From: Sulfomarinibacter sp963733915
GTDB taxonomy: Bacteria > Acidobacteriota > Thermoanaerobaculia > Thermoanaerobaculales > Sulfomarinibacteraceae
Direction of reading: 5' to 3'
Assembly: GCA_963733915.1 (NCBI GenBank)
Contig: CAVTEP010000006.1
Coordinates: 1-64,000 of the forward strand
DNA: 64,000 nucleotides
Shown: positions 17,851 through 26,016 of the stretch, piece after piece
Position numbering within the stretch: the stretch's first letter is position 1
How the letters are laid out: the number at the start of each line of letters is the position of its first letter
Position numbers and translations under genes: made by a program
Notes under the pieces: generated by a model
Seen by the model: only the letters and a program-made list of their open reading frames with translations
Database searches by the model: none
Told to the model about the DNA's origin: nothing

Positions 17851-18002
17851 ATCCTCAATTCTCAGTTCTCAATTCTCAATTCTCAAATACCCCCAGCCTC
17901 CCCGTGTGGGAGGGAGGTCAAGCTGCGCATCCACCGCCCCGAATCCTGGGGGGAGGGTGGGTGGGAATTGAGAATTAAGAATTAAAAATCGAGAATTCGA
18001 AT
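17851..18002. repeat. Family A hairpin repeat (copy 2) with a G-quadruplex motif
   Basis: TTCTCAA words (17852-17886) and complementary TTGAGAATTAAG words (17966-18000) surround a C/G-rich core. The core contains GGGGGG-A-GGG-T-GGG-T-GGG (17948-17965), which satisfies the canonical four-run G-quadruplex pattern with single-base loops. It lies directly downstream of the ArsR gene stop. Confidence 0.85.
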
Positions 18003-18003
18003 T

Positions 18004-18372
18004 TTATTCGTTCGCGTGCTCGACGCCCGTCCCCAACAGGACCGACACGTGATCGTCGGCGAGGCTGTAGAAGACCATGCGGCCGTCGCGGCGCGCGCGC
18101 ACCAGGTCGCGGTCGCGGAGCAGGCGAAGCTGATGACTGACGGCGGAGACCGAAAGCTCGGCGAGCGCCGCGAGATCGCAGACGCACAGCTCCTCGGTCA
18201 CCGACAGGGCGTTCAGGATCTTGAGGCGGGTCGGGTCGGAGAGCGCCGAAAACAGCCGGCTGAGACGATCCAGCGTCTGGACGGGCAGAGCCTTCTTCTG
18301 GACGAAAGCCACCCTCTCGGGGTCGATCTCGTTGATGGTGCAAAGGTTTGACGTGAGATCTTGATCGTTCAT
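18004..18372 (-). CDS. ArsR/SmtB-family metal-responsive repressor
   Basis: This 122-residue winged-helix protein has LSDPTRLKILNAL, the metal-site helix ELCVCDLAAL (Cys63, Cys65), the recognition helix SVSAVSHQLRLLRDRDLV and the beta-wing RRDGRMVFYSL. A Cys at position 11 in an N-terminal extension plus the CxC pair resembles the CadC-type alpha3N site that senses Cd, Pb or Zn; an arsenite-type site is also possible. No metal exporter or arsenic gene is adjacent, so its target is not shown by context. It follows the DUF35 gene by 60 bases on the same strand. Confidence 0.88.
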   Translation of the reverse strand: MNDQDLTSNLCTINEIDPERVAFVQKKALPVQTLDRLSRLFSALSDPTRLKILNALSVTEELCVCDLAALAELSVSAVSHQLRLLRDRDLVRARRDGRMVFYSLADDHVSVLLGTGVEHANE

Positions 18373-18432
18373 CCTGCCACCTCTCCAGACCCGGTGGCGC
18401 TCTCAGACCTCGACGCCGACCGGTGTGTATGC

Positions 18433-18828
18433 TCAGGCCTTGACGGCCTTGTGTCCGTAAAAAATCAAACCGGCCTCACCGTCCCACGAGATTCGCCGGA
18501 ATTCGAGCCGTACCGGCATCCCGATTTCGATTTCGGATGGGTCGGCGATATCGCCGATCTGCACCATCAGCCGTACCCCGTCCATGACCTCGACGAGAGC
18601 GATCGGAAGGGGAGTCTGCTCCGTGAACCCGGCCGGTGGGACGCGCACTACGGTGAAGGTGACGACGGTGCCCTCGCGCGGCAGGATGATGTTCTCGAAG
18701 GATCTACCGCGGCATTTCGGGCACACGACCCGCGGCGGGTAGAGGACTTTTTCGCAACCCGTGCATTTGGCGGCCTCGAGCCGGTAGCGTTGGGGGAACT
18801 CACGCCAGGAACGTGCGGGGGAGATCAT
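18433..18828 (-). CDS. DUF35 OB-fold protein with zinc ribbon
   Basis: This 131-residue protein has an N-terminal rubredoxin-like zinc ribbon (Cys22, 25, 36, 39: CTGC, CPKC) and an OB-fold domain (VVTFTVVRVPPAGF, LVEVMDGVRLMVQIGD). In archaea the DUF35 protein bridges acetoacetyl-CoA thiolase and HMG-CoA synthase and contributes to a shared CoA site. Here it is the third gene of an operon in the same order. Its ATG overlaps the thiolase stop by four bases (ATGA). Confidence 0.9.
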   Translation of the reverse strand: MISPARSWREFPQRYRLEAAKCTGCEKVLYPPRVVCPKCRGRSFENIILPREGTVVTFTVVRVPPAGFTEQTPLPIALVEVMDGVRLMVQIGDIADPSEIEIGMPVRLEFRRISWDGEAGLIFYGHKAVKA

Positions 18829-19989
18829 CCTTGAACCTCCATGATGTGGACGATGGAGCTGCCGCCGGAGCCGCCCATGTTCTGGGCGAGCCCGACCCGT
18901 GCGCCCTCGACCTGCCGTTGCCCGGCCTCGCCTCGGAGCTGGGTAACGATCTCCGCCGCCTGGGCGACGCCGGTGGCGCCCACCGGATGCCCCTTGGACT
19001 TGAGACCACCCGAGGTGTTGACCGGGATCTTGCCCTGGAGCGACGTGAGGCCGTCCGCTGCCGCCGATGCCCCGAAACCGGGATCGAAGAGCCCGATGGC
19101 CTCGGTGGCCATGATCTCGGCGATCGTGAAGCAGTCGTGGACCTCGACGACGTGCAGGTCGGTCGGCTTGCGGCCGGCCATCTCGTAGGCCCGCGCGGCC
19201 GCCATGCGAACCGCCCCGAGCTCGGTCAGATCACCGCGATTGGCGATCGTGATGGTGTCGGTGGCGAGGCCGGAGCCGGTGATCTTGACCACCGGCCGGC
19301 CGCCGGCGAGCTCCTTCGCGCGGTTCGACTGTGGTCAGGACCAGCGCCGCCGCGCCGTCGGTGACGGGCGAGCAGTCGAGCAGGTGCAGTGGGTCGGCGA
19401 CCATTGTCGACTCCAGCACGTCCTTTACCGTGACCTTGAGGTGGTACTGGGCGTGGGGGTTGAGCAGGCCGTTGGCGTGGTTCTTGACTGCGACCGCCGC
19501 CAGTTGCTCGGAGGTGGTTCCGAAGCGCTGCATGTGGGATCGTGCCAGCATCGCGTAGAGACCAGGAAAGGTGATGCCGTGAAAGCCCTCCCACTCCTGG
19601 TCGGCGGCGGTGCCGAGGGCGTAGGTGGCGTCGGCGCCGTCGACGTCGGTCATCTTCTCGACGCCGGTGACGAGGACGGTGTCGGCAAGCCCCGATGCGA
19701 CCTCGGCAAAGCCGGTGCGCAGCGCGAGACCACCGGAGGCGCAGGCGGACTCGACGCGGGACGCCGGCACCCCCGCCATCCCGATCTCGTCCGCGAGCAG
19801 CGACGCCAGGTGCTCCTGGCCGGCAAAGAGGCCCGGTGACATACAGCCAACCGTGATGAAATCCACCGAGTCGACCCCGGCGTTTTCGAGGGCGGCGAGC
19901 GCCGCCTCCGCCCAGATCGTGCGCAGGGATTTCGCCCACAGCTCGCCAAAATCGACCAGCCCGACTCCGATAACGGCTACGTCTCGCAT
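18825..19989 (-). CDS. Archaeal-type acetyl-CoA acetyltransferase (thiolase), frame broken near 19320
   Basis: It condenses two acetyl-CoA to acetoacetyl-CoA (or the reverse). The nucleophilic Cys83 is in VESACASGG; HDCFTIAEIM and NTSGGLKSKGHPVGATG mark the family's catalytic histidines. The short, SCP-x/archaeal style of these motifs, together with the HMG-CoA synthase and DUF35 neighbours, sets it apart from ordinary bacterial biosynthetic thiolases. The frame changes between 19318 and 19325 (VLTTVE | RAKELAGG). Total length is 3n+1, so one base is extra; the corrected protein is about 387 residues. ATG 19989 has GGAGG five bases upstream. Confidence 0.88.
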
Positions 19990-20000
19990 TCCCGCCTCCC

Positions 20001-21060
20001 TCACTCAGCCATGCGGATCTTGCCGCGAAGCTTGGCGTAGGTGCCGTAGTCCACGTAGATCTGGTTCTCGTCGAGCTGCGGCCGGGTCCTCGGCGCGCGG
20101 TCCCGCGCAACCTCGATGCGGTCGGTCACCCGGAAGACGAACGAGTCGGAGCCCGCGCCCGAACCGAAGGAGGTGAGGAGCACCAGGTCGCCGGGTTTGG
20201 CGATGTCGAGCACGGCGGTGAAACCGATCGGCGACGCGCCGGAGTAGGTGTTGCCGAGCCACGGCGACAGCCAGCCGGTTTCGAGCTGCTCCTTGGTGAA
20301 GCCGAGCATCTTTCCGACCCGCATCGGGAACTTGCCGTTGGGTTGGTGGAAGATGGCGTGCGCGAAGTCCTTGGGCGCGAGCCCGGCCTTCTCCATCATC
20401 CCCTTGGCAGAATTCATGCGTGGTCCGGAAGTAGGCCGGCTCGCCGGTAAACCGGCTGCCGTGGCGCGGGTAGTGCATGTACTCGCGGCGCCAGAAATCC
20501 GGGGTGTCGGTGGTCCACGAGTAGGTGTCCACCACTTCGGCCACGAAACGCTCGGTGTCGGCGCCGAAGATGAACGCCGCTGCGCCGGCCGCCGCCGAGT
20601 ACTCGAGGGCGTCGCCAGGGGCGCCCTGCGAGGTGTCGGCGCCGATACCCACCGCGTACTTGACCTCGCCGGCTTTGACCAGCGACTGGGCCACGAACAT
20701 GCTCTCGGTCCCCGCCTTGCAGGCGAACTCGAAATCGGCGATGTGGATCGCGGGGGTCGCACCGATGGCCTCGGCGACAATGGTGCCCGACGGTTTGACC
20801 GCGTAGGGGTGCGACTCGGAACCGATGTAGAGCGCGCCGATATCGCTCGGGTCGACACCTCCGGAACGGGCGAGGGCGTTGCGGCAGGCCTCGACCGACA
20901 TCGTAACCGTGTCCTCGTCGGCGCCCGGCACCGATTTTTCGTTGAGCTGGAGGCCGCGTCGATACGACGGTGCGTCAGCCCCCCACACCTTGGCGATCTC
21001 CTCGAGCTTGATCCGACGCCTCGGGATGAAGGCGCCGTAACCGACGATGCCTACGCTCAT
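20001..21060 (-). CDS. Archaeal-type hydroxymethylglutaryl-CoA synthase, frame broken near 20418
   Basis: It adds acetyl-CoA to acetoacetyl-CoA to give HMG-CoA, the entry to mevalonate; other members of the fold make branched or beta-methylated intermediates. GSESHPYAVKPSGTIVAEAIG contains Glu82, DFEFACKAGTES the catalytic Cys114, and FHQPNGKFP the catalytic His. The frame shifts at about 20414-20425 (YFRTT | MNSAKGMMEKAG). Total length is 3n+1 (one extra base); corrected about 352 residues, which matches archaeal enzymes. ATG 21060 has GGAGG five bases upstream. It is first in the HMGCS-thiolase-DUF35 operon. No HMG-CoA reductase or mevalonate kinase is in the window. Confidence 0.87.
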
Positions 21061-21248
21061 GGGTCCTCCAAGTGTTGAGATGAGATCGCTGGTACCTTGA
21101 CGCACTGCGTCGTAGCCAGTCTACACAGGCGGCATGGGGGTGTAAAGGAATCGACCCCGGGTCTCCGTTCGAGTCCGACTCCGAGTCCGAAGATGCCGGG
21201 GTTGCCGTACAATCCCTGGCAGGTTTGGATGTGGCCGGGGAGTATTCA

Positions 21249-21797
21249 ATGAGAAATCTGCGCGTTTCAATCTTCGGGCTTGTTCTTTCGATCTGCACAC
21301 CCCTCGTAGCCGACGAACCCGGCCGCGAGTTCACCGCGACCGCCGTGGTCAGCGACTCCATGGGCACGAGGAGCATGCCGGTGACGCTGGTTGCCAACCG
21401 CTTCACCTCCCTCGAGGAGGCCCGGCGTCTCGGCGAAGTGCTCGAGCAGGGCGGGCAGGGGGCGCTGTTGTCGGCCCTCACCGGGCGCTCCGACGGCCAA
21501 CTCGTGCTGGGTGCGCTGTCGATGCCGGTTGCACTGGTGGTGGTCGAGGAACAGGGCCGCGGCTACCGGTACCTGTTCCTCACCCCGCGTCGAATCCAGG
21601 TGGAGGAGACGACCTTCGGCGAAGACTCGTTGGACTACCCCTTCGGAATCGCGGTGTTCGATGTCGACGACTTTGGTGACGGCGAGGGAAAGCTGCACGT
21701 TGCAGCGGCGCTGAGCATCGATGCCGACGGACATCTCGAGGTGGATGACTACGACGGCGAGGACGGCAGTCTCGAGGACGTCAGCCTCCAGGAGTGA
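21249..21797 (+). CDS. Secreted hypothetical protein
   Basis: This 182-residue protein has a signal peptide (MRNLRVSIFGLVLSICTPLVA) and a strongly acidic C-terminus (DVDDFGDGEGK, DDYDGEDGSLEDV). The middle contains TLVANRFTSLEEARRLGEVLEQGG. I do not recognise the family. ATG 21249 is taken because the signal peptide starts there; the in-frame ATG at 21225 adds eight residues ahead of it. No strong Shine-Dalgarno is seen. A family C repeat follows. Confidence 0.65.
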   Translation: MRNLRVSIFGLVLSICTPLVADEPGREFTATAVVSDSMGTRSMPVTLVANRFTSLEEARRLGEVLEQGGQGALLSALTGRSDGQLVLGALSMPVALVVVEEQGRGYRYLFLTPRRIQVEETTFGEDSLDYPFGIAVFDVDDFGDGEGKLHVAAALSIDADGHLEVDDYDGEDGSLEDVSLQE

Positions 21798-21847
21798 ATC
21801 CGGGCGGCCCACGAGCGGGCGTCGTTCTTGCGTGGGAGGCGCGCTCG

Positions 21848-22050
21848 AAAGTTCGTTAGAACGTTAAAACGTTAGAACGTGAGAACGTTCCCGACCTCCC
21901 GCGTATTGAAAAGGGGAAAAGGAGAAAAGGGGAAAAGGGGAAAAGGGGAATGGGCACACGTGGGTGAAAAGTGGAAAAGTGGAAAGGGTACCTCCGCCCT
22001 CCCTCAGCGTCCGTTTCTCCTCTTCTCCTTTCCTCCTTTTCATTTTCCCG
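21848..22050. repeat. Family C hairpin repeat (copy 2)
   Basis: AACGTTAGAACGTTAAAACGTT-type words (21849-21890) are followed by AAAAGGGG/AAAAGGAG words (21908-21952), a variant set (GAAAAGTGG) and complementary TCTCCTTTCCTCCTTTTC (22016-22042). It fills the space between the secreted hypothetical gene and the oxoprolinase gene. Confidence 0.85.
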
Positions 22051-22075
22051 TGAGCGCTGCATGGTGGCCAGAGCA

Positions 22076-25000
22076 ATGAAGCCGGCGACGCCGTGGCACA
22101 TTTGGATCGACACCGGTGGGACCTTTACCGACTGCATCGCCCGTGACCCGGCGGGTGAGCTGCGTCGCTGCAAGGTACTTTCGAGCGGCGCCCTGCGGGA
22201 TCGAGTGGAGGCGATCGATGACGATCACCTCCGTTTGACCGGGGCTTCGTCACTCCCCGACGGGTTTCTGACCGGGATGGAGTTGTCCCAGTTGGGCGCC
22301 ACGAGTGGTGTCGCGATTCTCGAACACGATGCCGCGCAGGGGACGGTTCGGTTGGCCGGGCCCGTTCCGGAGGGCTTGCGGCCGGGCGCCCCAGTCGAGC
22401 TGAGTTCTGGAGAAGAGGCCCCGTTGCTTGCCGCGCGGCTGATCACGGGGACCCCGTTTGGCGGCCACCTGCCGCCGGTGGCGATGCGCCTCGCGACCAC
22501 CCGCGGAACCAACGCGCTGCTCGAGCGGCGGGGCGCCCGGGTGGTGCACTTCATCACCGCCGGATTCGAAGACCTCCTGGAGATCGGCGGCCAACAGCGG
22601 CCCGATCTCTTCGCGCTCCACATCGAAAAACCCGAGCCGCTGCCCGAACGGGTGGTCGGCGTGCGGGAACGGCTCGCGGCCGACGGATCGGTCGTCGAGG
22701 CTTTCGACCGCGAGGCCATCGCCCTGATCATCACCGGGCTGCGGGTGCTGGGATTTGCCTGCGCGAGCATCACCCTGCTCCACGGCCACCGCAATCCGAT
22801 CCATGAAGAGCAGCTCGAGGAGATGCTCGTCACGGCCGGTTTCGAGTACGTGGCGCGGTCGAGCGCGCTGAGCCCCTTCCAGGGCTTGTTGCGTCGCTCG
22901 GAGACCTGCACCGTCGACGCCTACCTCGGGCCGGTGATCAGTGATTACCTGCACGGCGTGAAGAAGGGTCTGGGCGCGGAAACGTCGGACCTGCACGTCA
23001 TGACCTCGGCCGGCGGCCTGGTCGGCGCCAACGGTTACCGATCGATGGACAGCCTTCTCAGCGGTCCGGCCGCCGGCGTCGTCGGCGCGTCGATTGCCGG
23101 GCTGCGGAGCGGAAGAGATCGGGTGATTTCCTTTGACATGGGCGGCACCAGCACCGACGTGGCGCGCTTTGACGGCGATTACGAGTATGTCTTCTCGCAC
23201 CGGGTCGGCCCAGTCGAGCTGGCGGTGCCGGCACTCGCCATCGAAACCGTTGCGGCCGGCGGCGGCTCGATCTGCCGGGTGGAGCAGGGACGATTGGCCG
23301 TCGGTCCACAGAGCGCCGGTGCGATGCCGGGCCCGGCGAGCTACGGAGCCGGTGGACCGCTGACGTTGACCGACGTCAACCTTCTTTTGGGACGGTTGGT
23401 CGCGGAGCGATTCCCCATTCCGATCGATCTCGCGGCGGCAAGGGCCCGGTTCAATGAGCTCAAGAGAGAATTGGATGCCGTCGATCGCGGAACGCACAGC
23501 GACGAGGAGATCCTCGAGGGTCTCTTGCGGATCGCCGACGAACGCATGGCCGAGGCGATCCGCCACATCTCGGTCCGCAAGGGCATCGATCCGACCGGGT
23601 TTGCTTTGGTGGCCTTCGGTGGCGCGGGCGGTCAACACGCCTGCCGGTTGGCCGAGCTGCTTGGGATGGAGGAGGTCCTCCTACCCGCCGATGCCGGTCT
23701 ACTCAGCGCACTCGGGCTCGGCCACGCGGTTGTCGAACGCTTTGCCCAACGCGAAATATTGCGCCCGCTGGATGAAGTGTCGGACAGTCTTGACGCCTGG
23801 CTCGGAGAATTGGCCGGAGAGGCGGCGACAGCGCTCGCAAAGGAGGGTGTCGCCGATGACATCGACGATCCGCGCTCCATCGTCGAGCTGCGATACATCG
23901 GACAGGACGCGATCCTGGAGATCGAACCCTCGGCCGGCGAAGACCTCGAACGACAGTTCGAAGGAGCGTACTACCGGCTCTTTTCCTACCGTCCTCGAGA
24001 GCGCGGTATCGAGGTGGTGTCGTTGCGTGTGGTCGTGAGCAGCCGCAGGCCGGAGGTCGAGCCGGTTGTTGCGGACACCGGGGTGAAATTGACGACGATC
24101 GATCCGGTGCGATCCCAGCGCTGTTTCATCGGAGGGGCATGGCGCGAGGTGCCGTGCTACGTGGCGGCCGAGATGGCTGCCGGGGCCGAGGCCGTGGGCC
24201 CGGCCTTGATCCAGCAGGAGCACAGCGCCCTGGTCGTGCGTCCGGGATGGAGAGCGCAGTCGCTGGGTGACGGTGGAGTTCGTCTCCTCGCCGGACGCGA
24301 CGACAGCGCTGATGAGCGGGCAACGAACGTCAGCCGCCCGCAGGCGGTCGAGCTCGAGCTGATGAGCCACCGCTTTTCATCGATCGCTCGCGAAATGGGC
24401 GAGATGCTGCGGCGGACCGCGATCTCGACCAACATCAAGGAACGGGAGGACTTCTCCTGCACCCTGCTCGACCCGGCGGGACGGCTGGTCGTCAACGCGC
24501 CCCACATCCCGGTCCACCTCGGGGCGATGGGGCTCTGCGTTCGCGAGCTTGTTGCGCACCGCGCCATGAACGCCGGGGACGTGGTGGTGACCAACCACCC
24601 GGCCTACGGAGGTTCGCATCTGCCCGACGTGACGCTGGTGGCACCGGTTCATCTCGAGGACAGCCTCCTCGGCTACGTCGCGTGCCGCGCCCACCACGCC
24701 GAGATCGGGGGCATCCGGCCGGGATCGGTGCCGCCGGATGCGAAATCGCTGGCCGAGGAGGGCGTGGTGATTCCGCCGACCCTGCTCGTCGAAGCGGGAA
24801 AACCGCGGTGGGAACGGATCGAGCGGCTCCTGACGGAGGGACCGTATCCGACCCGGACGCCGGCCGACAATCTGGCCGATCTGCGGGCGATGCTGGCCGC
24901 GATTCACCGCGGACGCGAGGCGCTGGAGCGACTGGCGGCAACGGTGGGATTTGATCACGTGCTCGAGCACATGGACGCCCTCAGACGGCAGGCGGCGCGG

Positions 25001-25873
25001 CAGGTCGAAACGGTGCTCGAGAGGATGCCTGACGGACGCTACGAGGGCCGGCAACTGCTCGACGATGGCTCGCCACTGGTGGCGGTGCTCAGTATTGCGG
25101 GGCGCCGGGCGGTGTTCGATTTCTCGGGCAGTGCGCCGGTCCACCCTGGAAACCTCAACGCCACGCCGGCCATCGTCCACTCGGTCACGATGTACGTCCT
25201 GCGGCTGTTGTTCGACGTGGACTTGCCGCTCAACGAGGGTCTGCTCGAGCCGATCGAGATTCGCATCCCGCGCGGCCTCCTCAAACCCGTGTACGTGGCC
25301 GACCCGGAACGCTGTCCGGCGGTGGTCGGCGGCAACGTCGAGACCTCCCAGAGGCTCGCGGACACCCTGCTCGAGGCGCTGGCGGTGGCGGGCTGCAGCC
25401 AGGGCACGATGAACAACCTCAGCTTCGGTGATCGGACCTTTGGCTACTATGAGACCGTCGGCGGCGGCAGCGGGGCGGTCGAGGGTTTTGACGGTGCCAG
25501 CGGCGTCCACACCCACATGACCAACACCCGGATTACCGACCCCGAGGTGATCGAGCATCGCTACCCGGTGCGGCTGCACCGCTTCGCGATCCGCCGTGGT
25601 TCGGGCGGTGCGGGGCGGTGGCGCGGCGGCGACGGTCTGCTGCGCGAGATCGAGTTCCTGGCGCCGCTCGAACTCTCGATCCTCAGCCAACACCGGGTGA
25701 GCGCGCCCTACGGTATGGCGGGGGGCGGAGAGGGCGCGGTGGGTCGTCAGGTGATCATCGGCGTCGATGGGCGCCGCCACGAGCTCGCCGGCATCGACGG
25801 TTGTGAGGTCAAGCGCGGCGACCGTTTCGTGCTAGAGACCCCCGGGGGTGGGGGTTTTGGTTCTGTCGGATGA
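22076..25873 (+). CDS. 5-oxoprolinase / hydantoinase A-B fusion
   Basis: This 1,265-residue cytoplasmic protein fuses an N-terminal HyuA half with a C-terminal HyuB half, as in ATP-dependent 5-oxoprolinase, which opens pyroglutamate to glutamate. HyuA features: IDTGGTFTDCIARDP near residue 10, RLATTRGTNALLERRG, SFDMGGTSTDVARFDG, and GGAGGQHACRLAELLG. HyuB features: REDFSCTLLDPAGRLVVNAPHIPVHLGAMG, TNHPAYGGSHLPDVTLV, HHAEIGGIRPGS and the C-terminal SGGAGRWRGGDGLLREIEFL. The length and full-length fusion favour 5-oxoprolinase; N-methylhydantoinase or acetone/acetophenone carboxylase subunits are usually split. ATG 22076 is preferred to ATG 22061; the frame upstream reads the family C repeat. The frame is intact over 3.8 kb. 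Confidence 0.88.
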   Translation: MKPATPWHIWIDTGGTFTDCIARDPAGELRRCKVLSSGALRDRVEAIDDDHLRLTGASSLPDGFLTGMELSQLGATSGVAILEHDAAQGTVRLAGPVPEGLRPGAPVELSSGEEAPLLAARLITGTPFGGHLPPVAMRLATTRGTNALLERRGARVVHFITAGFEDLLEIGGQQRPDLFALHIEKPEPLPERVVGVRERLAADGSVVEAFDREAIALIITGLRVLGFACASITLLHGHRNPIHEEQLEEMLVTAGFEYVARSSALSPFQGLLRRSETCTVDAYLGPVISDYLHGVKKGLGAETSDLHVMTSAGGLVGANGYRSMDSLLSGPAAGVVGASIAGLRSGRDRVISFDMGGTSTDVARFDGDYEYVFSHRVGPVELAVPALAIETVAAGGGSICRVEQGRLAVGPQSAGAMPGPASYGAGGPLTLTDVNLLLGRLVAERFPIPIDLAAARARFNELKRELDAVDRGTHSDEEILEGLLRIADERMAEAIRHISVRKGIDPTGFALVAFGGAGGQHACRLAELLGMEEVLLPADAGLLSALGLGHAVVERFAQREILRPLDEVSDSLDAWLGELAGEAATALAKEGVADDIDDPRSIVELRYIGQDAILEIEPSAGEDLERQFEGAYYRLFSYRPRERGIEVVSLRVVVSSRRPEVEPVVADTGVKLTTIDPVRSQRCFIGGAWREVPCYVAAEMAAGAEAVGPALIQQEHSALVVRPGWRAQSLGDGGVRLLAGRDDSADERATNVSRPQAVELELMSHRFSSIAREMGEMLRRTAISTNIKEREDFSCTLLDPAGRLVVNAPHIPVHLGAMGLCVRELVAHRAMNAGDVVVTNHPAYGGSHLPDVTLVAPVHLEDSLLGYVACRAHHAEIGGIRPGSVPPDAKSLAEEGVVIPPTLLVEAGKPRWERIERLLTEGPYPTRTPADNLADLRAMLAAIHRGREALERLAATVGFDHVLEHMDALRRQAARQVETVLERMPDGRYEGRQLLDDGSPLVAVLSIAGRRAVFDFSGSAPVHPGNLNATPAIVHSVTMYVLRLLFDVDLPLNEGLLEPIEIRIPRGLLKPVYVADPERCPAVVGGNVETSQRLADTLLEALAVAGCSQGTMNNLSFGDRTFGYYETVGGGSGAVEGFDGASGVHTHMTNTRITDPEVIEHRYPVRLHRFAIRRGSGGAGRWRGGDGLLREIEFLAPLELSILSQHRVSAPYGMAGGGEGAVGRQVIIGVDGRRHELAGIDGCEVKRGDRFVLETPGGGGFGSVG

Positions 25874-25879
25874 ACCGGG

Positions 25880-25994
25880 AATCCAAGAGAAGAAAAGGAG
25901 AAGAGGGGAAAAGGAGAAAAGGAGAACGGGAGAATGGGAGCACACGGTGGGGCAGGGTCGCCTTTTCTCCTTTTCTCCTTTTCCCCTTTTCTCG
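25880..25994. repeat. Family C hairpin repeat (copy 3) at convergent ends
   Basis: AAAAGGAG/AAGAGGGG words (25888-25932) face CCTTTTCTCC words (25960-25994) across about 27 bases. It lies between the convergent stops of the oxoprolinase (25873) and the M14 peptidase (26017) and could terminate both. Confidence 0.85.
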
Positions 25995-26016
25995 CTCCGG
26001 GTGGGAGAACGCTGAA

